Positions 31,510-41,037 of a stretch of 64,000 nt of DNA are shown here, one piece after another (position 1 is the stretch's first letter; every line of letters starts with the position of its first letter). A program made the position numbers and the translations under genes. The notes beneath the pieces were generated by a model. That model did no database searches and had not been told where the DNA came from. It saw nothing but the letters and a program-made list of their open reading frames with translations. Origin of the DNA: CAWAMR01 sp963783095 (GTDB lineage Bacteria; Planctomycetota; Planctomycetia; Gemmatales; Gemmataceae); the NCBI GenBank assembly GCA_963783095.1, contig CAWAMR010000014.1:496001-560000 (forward strand). The letters run 5' to 3'.

Positions 31510-31737
31510 TCATTTTCCGACAACAACGACTCGGTTGCGAATACGGCGGTCTCCCACGGCGGGGCGGATGGTTTCTTGTGCCAGTTGTTTGGAGTAGTAA
31601 CTCGAAACAATGCCGAGGATGATCACCTCATCTTCGGTTTCTTCGATCTCCAGTCGGCGCAGGTCCGGCAAAGGACTTCGCCTCAACAGCATCGAAACTT
31701 GTGAGGAACGCGGGGAGAGTAACGTCGCAGAGTTCAC
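31510..31737 (-). CDS. Small BON-domain protein
   Basis: About 75 residues with the pattern LRRLEIEETEDEVIILGIVSS, YYSKQLAQETI and NRVVVVGK, which matches a single BON domain (beta-alpha-beta-beta unit, thought to bind membranes or lipids). There is no clear signal peptide. The GTG at 31735-31737 is preferred because AAGGAG lies six bases upstream; in-frame ATGs further upstream lack this. A single short BON protein without a lipoprotein signal is common in planctomycetes; the partner is unknown. Confidence 0.65.
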   Translation of the reverse strand: MNSATLLSPRSSQVSMLLRRSPLPDLRRLEIEETEDEVIILGIVSSYYSKQLAQETIRPAVGDRRIRNRVVVVGK

Positions 31738-32155
31738 AGATTGCTCCTTGCGGATGAACGCCATGCGGATGCAACACATTGGATCTGGGATCGCGTCAAT
31801 TTCGTTCGGACAGTTGGAATTGGTAGAGGATGGAAGAGAAGATTCCATCCCTCTCGCGTACCGACGAAACCGTACAGATCCTGTCGGAAGATTATGCTAA
31901 ACTGCCAAAAGCTACACCGCAACCATATTTTCGTCAATTCTCGTATTTTCTGAAAAATCGTTGCAATCGTTCTTCGTTCGGTGTACAAATTTCAGATCAT
32001 ACGCTTACAGCCCCGTGAATATAGGCTGTTTTGTCGGAACTGCAGACCGAAAACCGATTCGTTCTCTTGCCGTGGGGCGGTCCGGCCGATTTAACAACGG
32101 CTCTTGCATTTCATCAGAATTTGCGGATCCTTCCCAACCGGAGAATTGTGTCGCC
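31738..32155. other. Intergenic region without a recognised gene
   Basis: About 420 bases between divergent BON and DUF4337 genes. It is AT-rich around 31890-31990 and should hold promoters for both. The reading frames across it are short and have no recognisable motifs. No repeat of the families seen elsewhere in the window was found. Confidence 0.5.
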
Positions 32156-32902
32156 ATGAGCGAAACCCACGAACATCTCGAACACGCCGAACATGCGGAA
32201 CACGCCGCACATAACCCCTTCGACAAGCGCATCGCAATGACCATCGCCATCGTTGCGGCAATGTTGGCAGGAGTGGCAATGGTCGGACATCGCACTCATA
32301 ACGACGTGTTGCGGTATCAAGCCGACGCAAATCGTTTTCGCACGGAAGCGGCGACGACCAAGGTCCAAAAGAGCAATCAATTTGCCTGGTATCAAGCCAA
32401 ACGACAGCGACAGGCTCAACTCGAGGCAATCAAGGCGCTATCCAGCACGATTGCCCCCGCGGAGGGTAAAGCCGATGACAAAAAAAAGATCGTGGAAAAG
32501 TGGGACAAAGACATCAAGAAATATGCGGAAGAGTTACCTGGAATGGAGACGGATGGAAAGAAACTCGGAGTCGACGCACAGAAACTGACGAAAAAAGCTG
32601 AAGAAATGATGGGAAAGGCAGAACATGCTCATCATCAGGCAGACTGGCTCGATTATGCTCATCTCGCAGTGGAACTCGGGCTGGTTCTCTGCTCTATCGC
32701 GGTGCTGACCAAGCGCAAGGGATTCTGGTTCAGCGGCATCGTCGTCAGCATCGTGGGTGTTGCTCTGGTCTGCTATGCGTTCAGCTTACCGGCCCACGAC
32801 CACCACGACGAACATCCCGCAGATTCTCCAGGACATCAGCAGGAACACAAAGACTCTGAAAAACACGATACCAAGCCGAAGGACGATAGCCACGGACACT
32901 GA
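32156..32902 (+). CDS. DUF4337-like membrane protein
   Basis: A 248-residue protein with a His/Glu-rich start (HEHLEHAEHAEHAAHNPFDKR), a first membrane helix (MTIAIVAAMLAGVAMVG), a long charged coiled region starting NRFRTEAATTKVQKSNQFAWY, two closely spaced C-terminal helices (LAVELGLVLCSIAVLT and SGIVVSIVGVALVCYAF), and a His/Asp-rich tail. This layout matches the DUF4337 family. The histidine-rich ends could bind metal ions, which is inference. Function unknown. Confidence 0.7.
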   Translation: MSETHEHLEHAEHAEHAAHNPFDKRIAMTIAIVAAMLAGVAMVGHRTHNDVLRYQADANRFRTEAATTKVQKSNQFAWYQAKRQRQAQLEAIKALSSTIAPAEGKADDKKKIVEKWDKDIKKYAEELPGMETDGKKLGVDAQKLTKKAEEMMGKAEHAHHQADWLDYAHLAVELGLVLCSIAVLTKRKGFWFSGIVVSIVGVALVCYAFSLPAHDHHDEHPADSPGHQQEHKDSEKHDTKPKDDSHGH

Positions 32903-32932
32903 CAAGAATCTCTCAAACATCGAACGAGCCTC

Positions 32933-33418
32933 ATGCCGCGACCAAAAAAACGCGCGTTCTCCTACGAATATCCCCGACCTGCCGTCACGGTAGATATCGT
33001 CCTGGTGACGCGCGAGGCCCACCCCCGCGTGTTGTTAATTGAGCGCAAGCACGATCCCTTCGTGGGAAAATGGGCGCTACCGGGCGGCTTCGTCGACGAG
33101 AATGAAAAACTGATCGATGCGGCCCGACGGGAACTCAAGGAAGAAACCAGCTTGGAACTGGCGGAACTCGAACAACTGCACACGTTCGGCGACCCCGGCC
33201 GAGACCCGCGAGGCTGGACCATCAGCATCGCTTATCTGGCACGCATCGATTTTGACGCGGTCAAGCCAAAGGCCGCCGACGATGCCGCTGAGGTCGGATG
33301 GTTTTCTCTGAACGAGTTACCCGCACTGGCATTCGATCATGCGGAGATCCTTAGATGTGTGGTCGCCACGTTGACAGAAGAAACGGCGAAGAGTCGAAAG
33401 GGTCGGAAGAAAGGCTAA
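32933..33418 (+). CDS. Nudix hydrolase
   Basis: A 161-residue protein with a complete Nudix box, GGFVDENEKLIDAARRELKE followed by ETSLEL, where the usual EE and RE positions are present. It hydrolyses a nucleoside diphosphate linked to another moiety; RPAVTVDIVLV and the GDPGRDPRGWTISIAYLA segment resemble ADP-ribose or NAD-related Nudix proteins, but the substrate cannot be set from sequence. It starts 30 bases after the DUF4337 gene and may be co-transcribed with it. Confidence 0.9.
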   Translation: MPRPKKRAFSYEYPRPAVTVDIVLVTREAHPRVLLIERKHDPFVGKWALPGGFVDENEKLIDAARRELKEETSLELAELEQLHTFGDPGRDPRGWTISIAYLARIDFDAVKPKAADDAAEVGWFSLNELPALAFDHAEILRCVVATLTEETAKSRKGRKKG

Positions 33419-33452
33419 CGGAATCCGAATTGCAAATTGGAATCACCCATTT

Positions 33453-34721
33453 ATGTTGTCCTTTCTCCGCAATCGATCGCTGACGCAATGGATTCTGTTT
33501 TCGATGGTTGCGGGCACGCTGATCGGCTCGCTATTCCCTGAAACTTCCCAGCACCTCAAGCCACTATCGCAAATCTTTTTGCGGATGATCAAATCGCTGA
33601 TTGCCCCACTCATCTTCGCCACCCTGGTGATCGGCATTGCCGGACATGGCGACGACATGAAGCGGGTGGGCAGACTCGCTCTCAAATCGCTGATCTACTT
33701 TGAAATTGTCACGACGCTGGCTCTGTTCATTGGCTTGGCTACAGTGAACCTGGTTCGGCCCGGCGACGGTGTCAACCTCAACGTGACCGCCGAAAAAGGC
33801 GAAGAGTTTGCCAAGAAACAGACTACTCTCGCAGCGGTGCTGGAACATATTGTGCCGTCGAGCATCTTTGAGGCAGCCAGCCAAAATGAGGTGTTGCAGA
33901 TCGTGTTCTGGTCGATCTTGTTTGCGGTTGCCCTGACGCAGGTGTCGGGCAAACCGCGTGACGTCATGTTGGCGGGGATGGAATCCCTCGCGGAAGTGAT
34001 GTTCAAATTCACCGGACTGGTCATGAAGTATGCCCCGATCGGTGTTGGCGCAGCCATCGCCGTGACGGTGGGGCATAGCGGCCTGAATGTGCTGTGGAAC
34101 CTCGGCAAGCTGATCCTGACGCTCTATGGGGCCCTGGTTGTCTTTTTGCTCATCGTCTTGTTGCCTACAGCAATGTTCACACGAGTGCCGTTGCGAAAAT
34201 TCGGCAAGGCAGTCAAGGAACCCGCATTGATCGCGTTCTCGACCACCTCGTCGGAGGCCGCTTTGCCTAAAGCGATGTTGGCAATGCAAGCAATCGGCGT
34301 ACCGCGCCGAATCGTGGCCTTCGTGATGCCGACCGGCTATTCATTCAACCTGGATGGAACGACGCTTTATCTTGCTGTAGCATCGGTGTTTGCGGCCCAG
34401 GCCGCCGGCATCGAATTGAGCTTTGCCCAACAACTGGTCATGATGCTGACGCTGATGCTAACCAGCAAAGGAGTGGCCGCTGTGCCGCGCGCGTCGCTGG
34501 TGATCCTGTCCGGCACGCTGGCCTCATTTGGGCTGCCGCTTGAAGCGGTCACTCTCATCCTCGGTGTTGACGAGTTGATGGATATGGCCCGCACAACCGT
34601 AAACCTGATTGGAAACTGTCTGGCGACCTGCGTGATGGCTCGCTGGGAAGGTGAGTTCGATGATACGGCAATCGGTGCGGTGCCGGATGAAATTCCGGTG
34701 CCTAAACCTAACAGAGCCTGA
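33453..34721 (+). CDS. Dicarboxylate/amino acid:cation symporter (DAACS family)
   Basis: A 422-residue inner-membrane carrier that takes up dicarboxylates or acidic amino acids with sodium or protons. Family landmarks: FLRMIKSLIAPLIFATLV, the serine-rich re-entrant loop IAFSTTSSEAALPKAM, PTGYSFNLDGTTLYL, MMLTLMLTSKGVAAVPRAS and the C-terminal DELMDMARTTVNLIGN. The exact substrate is not clear. Its TGA lies inside a repeat (34711-34818). Frame intact. Confidence 0.92.
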   Translation: MLSFLRNRSLTQWILFSMVAGTLIGSLFPETSQHLKPLSQIFLRMIKSLIAPLIFATLVIGIAGHGDDMKRVGRLALKSLIYFEIVTTLALFIGLATVNLVRPGDGVNLNVTAEKGEEFAKKQTTLAAVLEHIVPSSIFEAASQNEVLQIVFWSILFAVALTQVSGKPRDVMLAGMESLAEVMFKFTGLVMKYAPIGVGAAIAVTVGHSGLNVLWNLGKLILTLYGALVVFLLIVLLPTAMFTRVPLRKFGKAVKEPALIAFSTTSSEAALPKAMLAMQAIGVPRRIVAFVMPTGYSFNLDGTTLYLAVASVFAAQAAGIELSFAQQLVMMLTLMLTSKGVAAVPRASLVILSGTLASFGLPLEAVTLILGVDELMDMARTTVNLIGNCLATCVMARWEGEFDDTAIGAVPDEIPVPKPNRA

Positions 34722-34818
34722 AGCGTAAGCGAAGTTTGCGATTTTCTCTTCGCTAACGCTTCAGGCTCTGTTCCTACTTGGTTGGCGCTTTCTCTTCGCT
34801 TACGCTTCAGGCTCTGTT
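34711..34818. repeat. Inverted plus direct repeat of the AGCCTGAAGCGTAAGCGAAG family
   Basis: The sequence ACAGAGCCTGAAGCGTAAGC (34711) recurs inverted at 34748-34771 with one change and again at 34795-34818. The first pair can form a 24-base stem. It lies between the convergent symporter and cyanophycinase genes and supplies the symporter stop codon. Confidence 0.8.
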
Positions 34819-34823
34819 CCGTC

Positions 34824-36427
34824 TTAGGGTTTGCTCTGCAAAATCTTTCGTTCCTTCAGATCGTATCGGCCTCCCGCTTTGAGCGCTTCATAGTCCGGTT
34901 CACCTTCCTTGACGGGCTTCTTTCGATCGTAGAAGTGGGCTTGTCCCCGTCCCATAACTTGGGCCTCATGCCCTTGCACGACGATTGCCGTTGCTTCATC
35001 CAACCCAATGCCGAGAAATTGCGGATAGCGCTTCATGAACGCCGTCATGTCGGGCTGGCGCTTCCGTTGCGTGAAGTGCTGGTCGATGCCCACGCCCGGC
35101 AAAAAATCCAGAGCGCGCTCATATCCTTCGCTCATCATGATGAGCGGACCGGCAGGTGCGCCCGGACAAGATAATCTCCCTGAATCGTGGCACCTGCGGA
35201 ACTGCCGCCGATCACTCCGCCGCGTTTGAGAACCTCACGGAAAAGTTCGTGAGCCTTGGTTCCTTCGTACGCATCGACGAAGCGCCATTGTCGGCCGCCG
35301 CCAAACCAAATCGCTTTGGCCTCCTTTAAGACCTTCAGGTTTTCGGGGCTTTCGACATCCCTGCGAACCCTGGCCGAGATCACCTTGACATTCTTGCAAC
35401 CCGCCTTCAGAAGAAACCCGCCGTCGGCGTTGGGTGGAATCGGGTCGGGCATCGCTGTCGGCAAAACCACGATCAAACTCTGGGGGCCGCCCGCCAGTTC
35501 GATAAACTTCTTCGTAATCTCGGCAGGCATTCCACCGCCACCGACGATAACCAGCGATCCTTTCGCCACCTCGGGAATCGGCACCTCATTGGGCGGATAG
35601 ACAGGACTTTGAATCCGCGACCGGGCGACCCGGCGATAATGGGTGAAGTCACCGACTCTCTTCGAAGTCAATTCAAAAGTCGTGTTCTGGTGAAACGGGC
35701 TACTTGGGATGCAAAAGGCGACGCCGGCTTCTCCAATCACGGATGCATCACGACCCTTCAGAACCAGACAAGCCTCGTCGCGGATACCGATTCCCACCAG
35801 GCCAGGATGTCTCTTGAGTGCGGCCAATAGTTGATCCTTCGCACCGGGTTTGCTGAAGTCCGGATCAATGATGACATCGGGGAGCAAGTCGAATCCCTGC
35901 CCATCGAGTCCAATCGTCGTCCGGCCCAAGATCTCCGCGACCGATCCCTCTGCCCCGATGACTCCGCCGCGACCGAGCAGGTGCTGCATCTCGCGGGAGA
36001 CAACACTGTCTCGATAAGTCCTGGCGAAGTTCGACAGCTCATTGCCGGCAAGCCACAAACCGGTGACATTCTTGAACCGTTCGGCGATCTTCGGTTCGCT
36101 GGCAGCGTTATGATTGTCCAAGGTCAAGACATCGACCGATGCGTTATGCGCTTTGAAAGCTTTGATCTGAGTGTCGACAAACTCCTTGAGTTCTTTCTTC
36201 CCGACCGCCGGCATCAGCACGATTTTCGCCTTTTGCGCCCCGGCGAGTTCAACGAACCGCTTAAGCGCTTCGTCCTTCGCCTTCGCACCAGTCACAAGGA
36301 TCGTCCCAGGAATCCCAGCTGGCTCGATTGGTTCAAAGGGTGTTTTTTCCTGAGCCTTCGCGATGCTGGTCACCGCAAGGATTAAGACAAGGGAAAGGAC
36401 AGATGGGTACGATCGAATCATTGGCAT
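34824..36427 (-). CDS. Cyanophycinase-like protein with two S51 domains, one frameshift
   Basis: Peptidase S51-type proteins cleave beta-aspartyl peptides such as cyanophycin. A signal peptide (SYPSVLSLVLILAVTSIAKA) precedes two consecutive domains. The second keeps the nucleophile motif GGVIGGSSAGATIQGDYL and the SLVIVGGGGMP strand. The first has IGAEGSVAEIL where G-x-SAG is expected, so it looks catalytically dead. One base is missing near 35152; restoring it gives APPAGPLIMMSEGYERALDF and the stop at 34824. The protein is predicted to act outside the cytoplasm. No cyanophycin synthetase is in the window. Confidence 0.8.
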
Positions 36428-36659
36428 TGAAAAGACTTTCGTAGGAACTTGGGCTGGTATGCTCCAGTTTTGCAGGCACAAGACCAATAGCGGACAGCGT
36501 TTTCAGGCCACGGGCCCAGTGCGTCGTCAAGGCTAACACCAAGTTCGGCGTTCTTAGCCGCCTGTGGTGACTTTCACCAAGGGCCAATGATTCCGACTTG
36601 GACCCATTGGCCGTCACGCTGTAACCTCTGGCCAAGTGTTCGAGACCGTTCTGGACAGT

Positions 36660-37007
36660 TTAATTGAGCAAGTCGGGATGTTCCAAAAGCAAAGTCAGGC
36701 GACTTTCCACCTGTTTCGTTAATTCGCCAAGAAACTCCGCTGCCGTATTTCCCTTGAAAATTCTGATCGTTCGCACGAGCACTACGTTGCCTTCCTGCAC
36801 TAATTCTAATAACCCGAGCGACGATTCGCGCCGCCATTTTTGCTTCGCGATGTTGAGCACTTGGTGTAGGCAACTTCCGCTAATTAGTCGCCAAGCAAAC
36901 TCGTCGCCGCCACGATGAGCGGCAAGTTGTCGCGAGAACCACGGGTCGGCACAAACATCGGTGATCGCGCAAACCTGTGATTCGTAAAGCGCGATTGAGC
37001 TGTCCAC
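36660..37007 (-). CDS. Sigma-70 region 2-like small protein
   Basis: A 115-residue protein starting with GTG directly behind AGGAGG. The core LGLLELVQEGNVVLVRTIRIF strongly resembles the region 2 helix of sigma-70 factors (GLLDLVQEGNLGLMRA), and TAAEFLGELTKQVESRLTLLL resembles planctomycete proteins with a lone region 2. Regions 3 and 4 are missing. It may be an anti-sigma-like decoy, a specialised sigma fragment or a regulator. It lies right after a gene-end repeat (37041-37120), which suggests cassette-like placement. Confidence 0.55.
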   Translation of the reverse strand: MDSSIALYESQVCAITDVCADPWFSRQLAAHRGGDEFAWRLISGSCLHQVLNIAKQKWRRESSLGLLELVQEGNVVLVRTIRIFKGNTAAEFLGELTKQVESRLTLLLEHPDLLN

Positions 37008-37040
37008 AATCGCCTCCTCTTTCGCCGAACGCTCGGCTAT

Positions 37041-37120
37041 GCTGCCGGGGCCGCCTGCAAGGACATTGAAGCCCGAAAAACCAGAATGGCGGCCCCGGTC
37101 AGCTTCAGCCGTTGGTTAGC
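37041..37120. repeat. GGGGCCGCC inverted repeat, possible attC-like element
   Basis: Arms GCTGCCGGGGCCGCC (37041-37055) and GGCGGCCCCGGTCAGC (37088-37103) are complementary apart from one base, with a 32-base spacer, and are followed by GTTGGTTAGC. The HEAT gene stop lies in its edge. It resembles an interspersed element often read as spurious protein in planctomycete annotations (from memory). The core does not match the strict integron attC consensus. Confidence 0.6.
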
Positions 37121-37784
37121 CGAGGGGGTCCGAGGCGAACTCAGCAACGATCGCCGCAATCCCGCGCTGCTCAATCTCCGTTCGTTCAAACCACCTGCTT
37201 CCGCATCCATTGGGTGTGAACGCAGTGACGAGAAATCTGCCATCCTTCTCCTGTTCGAGAATGTACCCATCGCGCAAGAGGCGCAGCTCAAATTCGATTG
37301 TCTCTTTTGCCTTTGTGTTTTTCTCGACTGCGAGCGCCGCCGCCAAATCCGGAACGACCGCACGGATACGCAAACGGCCAGCCCAGTCAGCAGCCTTTCC
37401 CCGAACATTGGCGCTTTTGTCTCGAAGACCCTGGCGAATTAGTCGGAGAGTGAAATCAAGAGGGGTGGCTTTCGTGAGACACAAAATCGCATTGAAACGG
37501 ACATGGCTCCGCGAGTCCACAGCCATTCTCTCAACACTCTCCTGAGCAAGGGTGTATTCGCCAGTCAGCTTTCCCAAGAATTCAGTTGCGTTCTCGTAAA
37601 GCGGGCGACGCGAACTCGACGCGGCCTCAACAATCGGGGCAAGCGATGTTGCATCGAGCCGGTTTTCTTCTTGAATCGTGTCGTACGCGTCAATCGCTGC
37701 AAGCAACTGCGGTTCGAGGTCCGGCTGACGTTTCCGCAGGTAATCGCGCAACCAGGGTTCATGATCAGCGCGAGTCTTCTTCAT
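37116..37784 (-). CDS. HEAT-like repeat protein
   Basis: About 222 residues. The central part shows paired helices typical of HEAT/PBS repeats: VDSRSHVRFNAILCL, LRDKSANVRGKAADWAGRL and VPDLAAALAVEKNTKAKETI. The C-terminus (GCGSRWFERTEIEQRGIAAI) is not recognised. No signal peptide, so it is probably a cytoplasmic protein-binding scaffold. The start is set at MKKTRADHEPWL; an ATG three codons upstream is possible. The frame is intact. The stop lies at the edge of the GGGGCCGCC repeat. Confidence 0.65.
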   Translation of the reverse strand: MKKTRADHEPWLRDYLRKRQPDLEPQLLAAIDAYDTIQEENRLDATSLAPIVEAASSSRRPLYENATEFLGKLTGEYTLAQESVERMAVDSRSHVRFNAILCLTKATPLDFTLRLIRQGLRDKSANVRGKAADWAGRLRIRAVVPDLAAALAVEKNTKAKETIEFELRLLRDGYILEQEKDGRFLVTAFTPNGCGSRWFERTEIEQRGIAAIVAEFASDPLG

Positions 37785-37919
37785 GCGGTACACCTGGAGG
37801 CTAACAATTGGGGAATGTGAGTGTGCAACCTCTTCGAGGTAAAGACCATCGACCGATTCGGCTTAACCCCAAAAACTAATGCTTGACCACGCACTTGCTA
37901 CGGGTTTCCCTGAGAACGG

Positions 37920-40391
37920 CTATTTTAGACACATCCCATCAATCCACAATCGCAGTGGCGCTCCGCCCCACGGATAAAACTCGATGGTTACGTAGTTCAA
38001 AGTCTCAGGAAGTTTACCTTCCAGTTTCCACTGTGTGCTGCCCGCCAATGGAATGGTCCAGTACGACCAGTTGGCACGATCCTCGGTGTTCTGCGGATAG
38101 TTCTTGGCGTCATCGTATGGTCGCAACAAAGCGAATTTGTCCTCGGTCTCGTAGAGCGTCACCGTCGGCATCAGACCTTTCCAGGCGTGGAGGTTGCCGT
38201 TGAACTGCTTGCTCCAGAAGACCAGTTGAGACTTGCCCGCCAGCGCGACGCCCGCCTTCTTGGAACTCGGATACAGAAGACGGATGGGGTTGCCGGATGG
38301 CGAGACTTGCAATCCGACAGACGACTTACCCGCGAGAAATTCCTTCGCGTCATCGCTTTTCTCGACCCTGGATTGCGGTTTGGCAATGACTCGCACGCGT
38401 TCCGCCGGTTTGTCGCGCCCCTTCTGGACGTGGAGGCCATCGCGGGGATAAACTTCCTCCCAGCCCCAATCGCCGGCCTGGCCCTCAGTACCCCACTCCG
38501 GGCGGTCCTCGACGACGCGGAAATCGCGGTAGGCCAGGTCTGAGAATCGGCCGTTGGTCACTGTGACGCCGACGCGATAAAACCCAGCTGCCTTGAACGA
38601 ATGTGCGACGCGAGGCTGATTGACGATCGTCCCGTCGCCCAGATCCCAGCGAAAGGTGAGCTTGTTGCCGTCGGGATCGGTGCTTGCAGAGGCATCGAGC
38701 ACAAACTCTTTTCCCACCACGCCGGAGGATGGCCCAACCAGATTCGCATGGGGTGACCTGGTGATGCGTGGATTGTCGGGATGGATGGAGAGGTTCGAGG
38801 CTACTCCGCCGACCAGCAAGTTGCTTTCTCGGTTGTCGGTGCATTCATTGGCGGCCAGGTCGATCCAATCTACGTTCTCAAAGTAGATGCCCCAGCGATT
38901 GCCAGAGATGATGTTCTGTTCGAGAACCCAGTGATAGTCTTTGTAGCGCTTTTGAGGTGATGAATCGCCAAACAGGCAGATGCCCGCCCCATTGTTGCCG
39001 ATGCACTTGTTTCGGCGCGCTATGGTATGACTGGCCGGCCCCGCGAAGATGATGCCCGCGTGCCCATTCTTGGGCGCGTAGGGTGCATAATTGAACGACC
39101 ACGGGGCATTGTGGTGTCCCTTTGGGTCGCCGTTAAAGCACGCCTCGTTATCTTCCAGGATCGTCTGATCGGAGATGCCCAGCCAGAAGCCATGACTGCC
39201 GTGATTCGCCTTGTTATGGCGATACGTGTTGCGCGGGGACTGCGCCTCGAAACAGTTGTTGTGGGCATAGGAAGCGTCGTTGCCGTCAAACAGATTGCCG
39301 CTGCTGACCCAGCCGTTCAAGGCGCGAATGAACACGCCATCGCCACCGTGGGTGATGTCGTTGTTCAGGAATTTGTTGTCGTTCGACCCGGCCTCTACCA
39401 GTAAACAAGCCGAGTCGCGCGCATGCACTTCGCCCTGTTTGATGCGCAGGCCCCAACTGAGGTTGTTTTTGCGAACGATATTTCGGCCGGCCGTCCAGAG
39501 GCGCAGGCAAGTGTTCGAGGTGTGGGAGAAGTCGTTCTCTTCGACGGTATTCTCATCGGACTGGATCAATGAACAAGCATCCCACACTCGATTAGCCTTG
39601 TTCTTGCGAAGTGTGGAATGATCGACCTTTTCCAACACCATGCCGCCACGGAATTCCGGGCCCCACCAGCCCTGTTCCGGATTGTGATAATTGTCGGAGA
39701 AGTCGCAGTTCTCGACGAGCCATTTGCTGCCGTTGACAATTTTCAATCCGGTCTCCCAGCCCTTGACTTTGACGTTCTTGAGCGTGACGCCCGAAACGGC
39801 TTCGGCAAAAATACCGATCTGCTTGTACGTTGTGGTGTCGCCCTTGGTGGCACCGATGACCCATGCTCCTCGACCATCAATGGTGATATTGGAGGCCTTG
39901 ATGACGATCCGGCCATAGGTTTTGGCCGGGTCGAGCGTGGTATCTTTGGTGATTTCCAGAGGTGGCGGTGATTCAGGTGGGTCGGCGGCAGGGACGGGAA
40001 CTGACGAGCCTTTCCAGAGGATGAGACTTACAAGGAGTATGATCCCAATCGCGGACGAGGCACGCGCCCTTAAACATCCACAGTTGTTATACATTGACGT
40101 GGCCACTCCTTCTTGGGTGAACGCGTAGGGAAGCGATCCGCCGAGACTACGTAGGGATGGTATCACTTTTTGTGATACCAAAGCACGAGCTTCCTCAGGC
40201 GTAAGCTGGAACATGAAATCTTCCGGGAATCGCTCCCGATTTCGCTTGACCTGCTGACGCAAAGCAATTGCCTTTACGCCGTACAATTCCGCCAAATCGC
40301 GGTCGAGCATCACCTTTTGGCCGTGCAAGGAGAGAATCGCCTTCTCGATGCGTTCCACGGGAACCAGCAATAGCGCTGCTTTCTTGGCCAT
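37920..40391 (-). CDS. ORF6N domain fused to a secreted right-handed beta-helix/PKD protein
   Basis: Residues 1-100 are an ORF6N domain, a phage antirepressor-type DNA-binding module (VERIEKAILSLHGQKVMLDR, LAELYGV, then PYAFTQEGVA). At GVATS it joins a signal-peptide-like segment (MYNNCGCLRARASS, IGIILLVSLILW), then a parallel beta-helix with many N-x-x-x-N repeats (about 150-530), a PKD domain (FVLDASASTDPDGNKLTFRW, about 550-640) and a C-terminal beta-sandwich. A DNA-binding domain in front of an exported carbohydrate-active-type protein makes little sense. The beta-helix gene more likely starts at MYNN (about 40094), with the ORF6N gene truncated in front of it, by biological deletion or an assembly join. 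Confidence 0.75.
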   Translation of the reverse strand: MAKKAALLLVPVERIEKAILSLHGQKVMLDRDLAELYGVKAIALRQQVKRNRERFPEDFMFQLTPEEARALVSQKVIPSLRSLGGSLPYAFTQEGVATSMYNNCGCLRARASSAIGIILLVSLILWKGSSVPVPAADPPESPPPLEITKDTTLDPAKTYGRIVIKASNITIDGRGAWVIGATKGDTTTYKQIGIFAEAVSGVTLKNVKVKGWETGLKIVNGSKWLVENCDFSDNYHNPEQGWWGPEFRGGMVLEKVDHSTLRKNKANRVWDACSLIQSDENTVEENDFSHTSNTCLRLWTAGRNIVRKNNLSWGLRIKQGEVHARDSACLLVEAGSNDNKFLNNDITHGGDGVFIRALNGWVSSGNLFDGNDASYAHNNCFEAQSPRNTYRHNKANHGSHGFWLGISDQTILEDNEACFNGDPKGHHNAPWSFNYAPYAPKNGHAGIIFAGPASHTIARRNKCIGNNGAGICLFGDSSPQKRYKDYHWVLEQNIISGNRWGIYFENVDWIDLAANECTDNRESNLLVGGVASNLSIHPDNPRITRSPHANLVGPSSGVVGKEFVLDASASTDPDGNKLTFRWDLGDGTIVNQPRVAHSFKAAGFYRVGVTVTNGRFSDLAYRDFRVVEDRPEWGTEGQAGDWGWEEVYPRDGLHVQKGRDKPAERVRVIAKPQSRVEKSDDAKEFLAGKSSVGLQVSPSGNPIRLLYPSSKKAGVALAGKSQLVFWSKQFNGNLHAWKGLMPTVTLYETEDKFALLRPYDDAKNYPQNTEDRANWSYWTIPLAGSTQWKLEGKLPETLNYVTIEFYPWGGAPLRLWIDGMCLK

Positions 40392-40470
40392 GTATGAAAG
40401 TTACGAGGGTGAATTGCAAGCGGCAACTCTGCGGGCCTCGCAATGCCTCGGCCCGCCCTACGAGAGCCGC

Positions 40471-41037
40471 TCACTTGAGCTTCTTCTCTTTCGGATCCAG
40501 TTTCTCACCCGTACCCTCCTGGGTCATGAGCGTCATGATGCTGAGCGTTCCCACCTTGTTATCGATCGTGATTTTTCCGCGAATGCCGATGATGAAATTG
40601 CCGTCGCCGCCCAGCAGTTGGGCATCGGCGCCCTCGGCACCGATCTGAGGCCCGATGTAGCGTTTGTTCGGGTCAAGCCCTTTATCGACGATCTTCATGT
40701 AGATCGGCTTGAACGCCAATAACCGGCTCTGCGGATTGGCCCGGACGTAGATCGCACCAATGGCATAGCCCGATTTTGCTTTGGTCACCTTGAGGACGTC
40801 CGTGCTCTTGGACCCTCCGTAACTGGTGCCTTTGATTTCACCGCGCGGCGACAAAAAGATCGGCTGCAACCCTTCCGGAGCATCGGTTCCGGTGATGGAA
40901 TACGAGAAGCCGATCAAGATCGCGCCGTCCTTGGGGATGAACTCGAAATCTTTCATGGCAGGACTGCCGCCGACGAAGTCCCATTTTTTGACAAGGCCAT
41001 TCGTGATCGCCTGGCGATTGGCGATCCAACGTCTCAT
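40471..41037 (-). CDS. Lectin/jacalin-like domain protein
   Basis: A 188-residue single-domain protein whose pattern (AILIGFSYSITG, GLQPIF, SGYAIGAIYVRA, MKIVDKGLDP, LLGGDGNFIIGIRGK) aligns with the domain inside kinase A (residues about 1110-1290: VGFEIGL, ALRPIY, PGYTIGAITV, MKVSNGHLDPADSY, GAFVVGLIGK). It has a jacalin-like look, which would mean carbohydrate binding; that is inference. There is no signal peptide at this start. Its first codons overlap the end of kinase D, so the two are translationally coupled and probably work together. Confidence 0.65.
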   Translation of the reverse strand: MRRWIANRQAITNGLVKKWDFVGGSPAMKDFEFIPKDGAILIGFSYSITGTDAPEGLQPIFLSPRGEIKGTSYGGSKSTDVLKVTKAKSGYAIGAIYVRANPQSRLLAFKPIYMKIVDKGLDPNKRYIGPQIGAEGADAQLLGGDGNFIIGIRGKITIDNKVGTLSIMTLMTQEGTGEKLDPKEKKLK

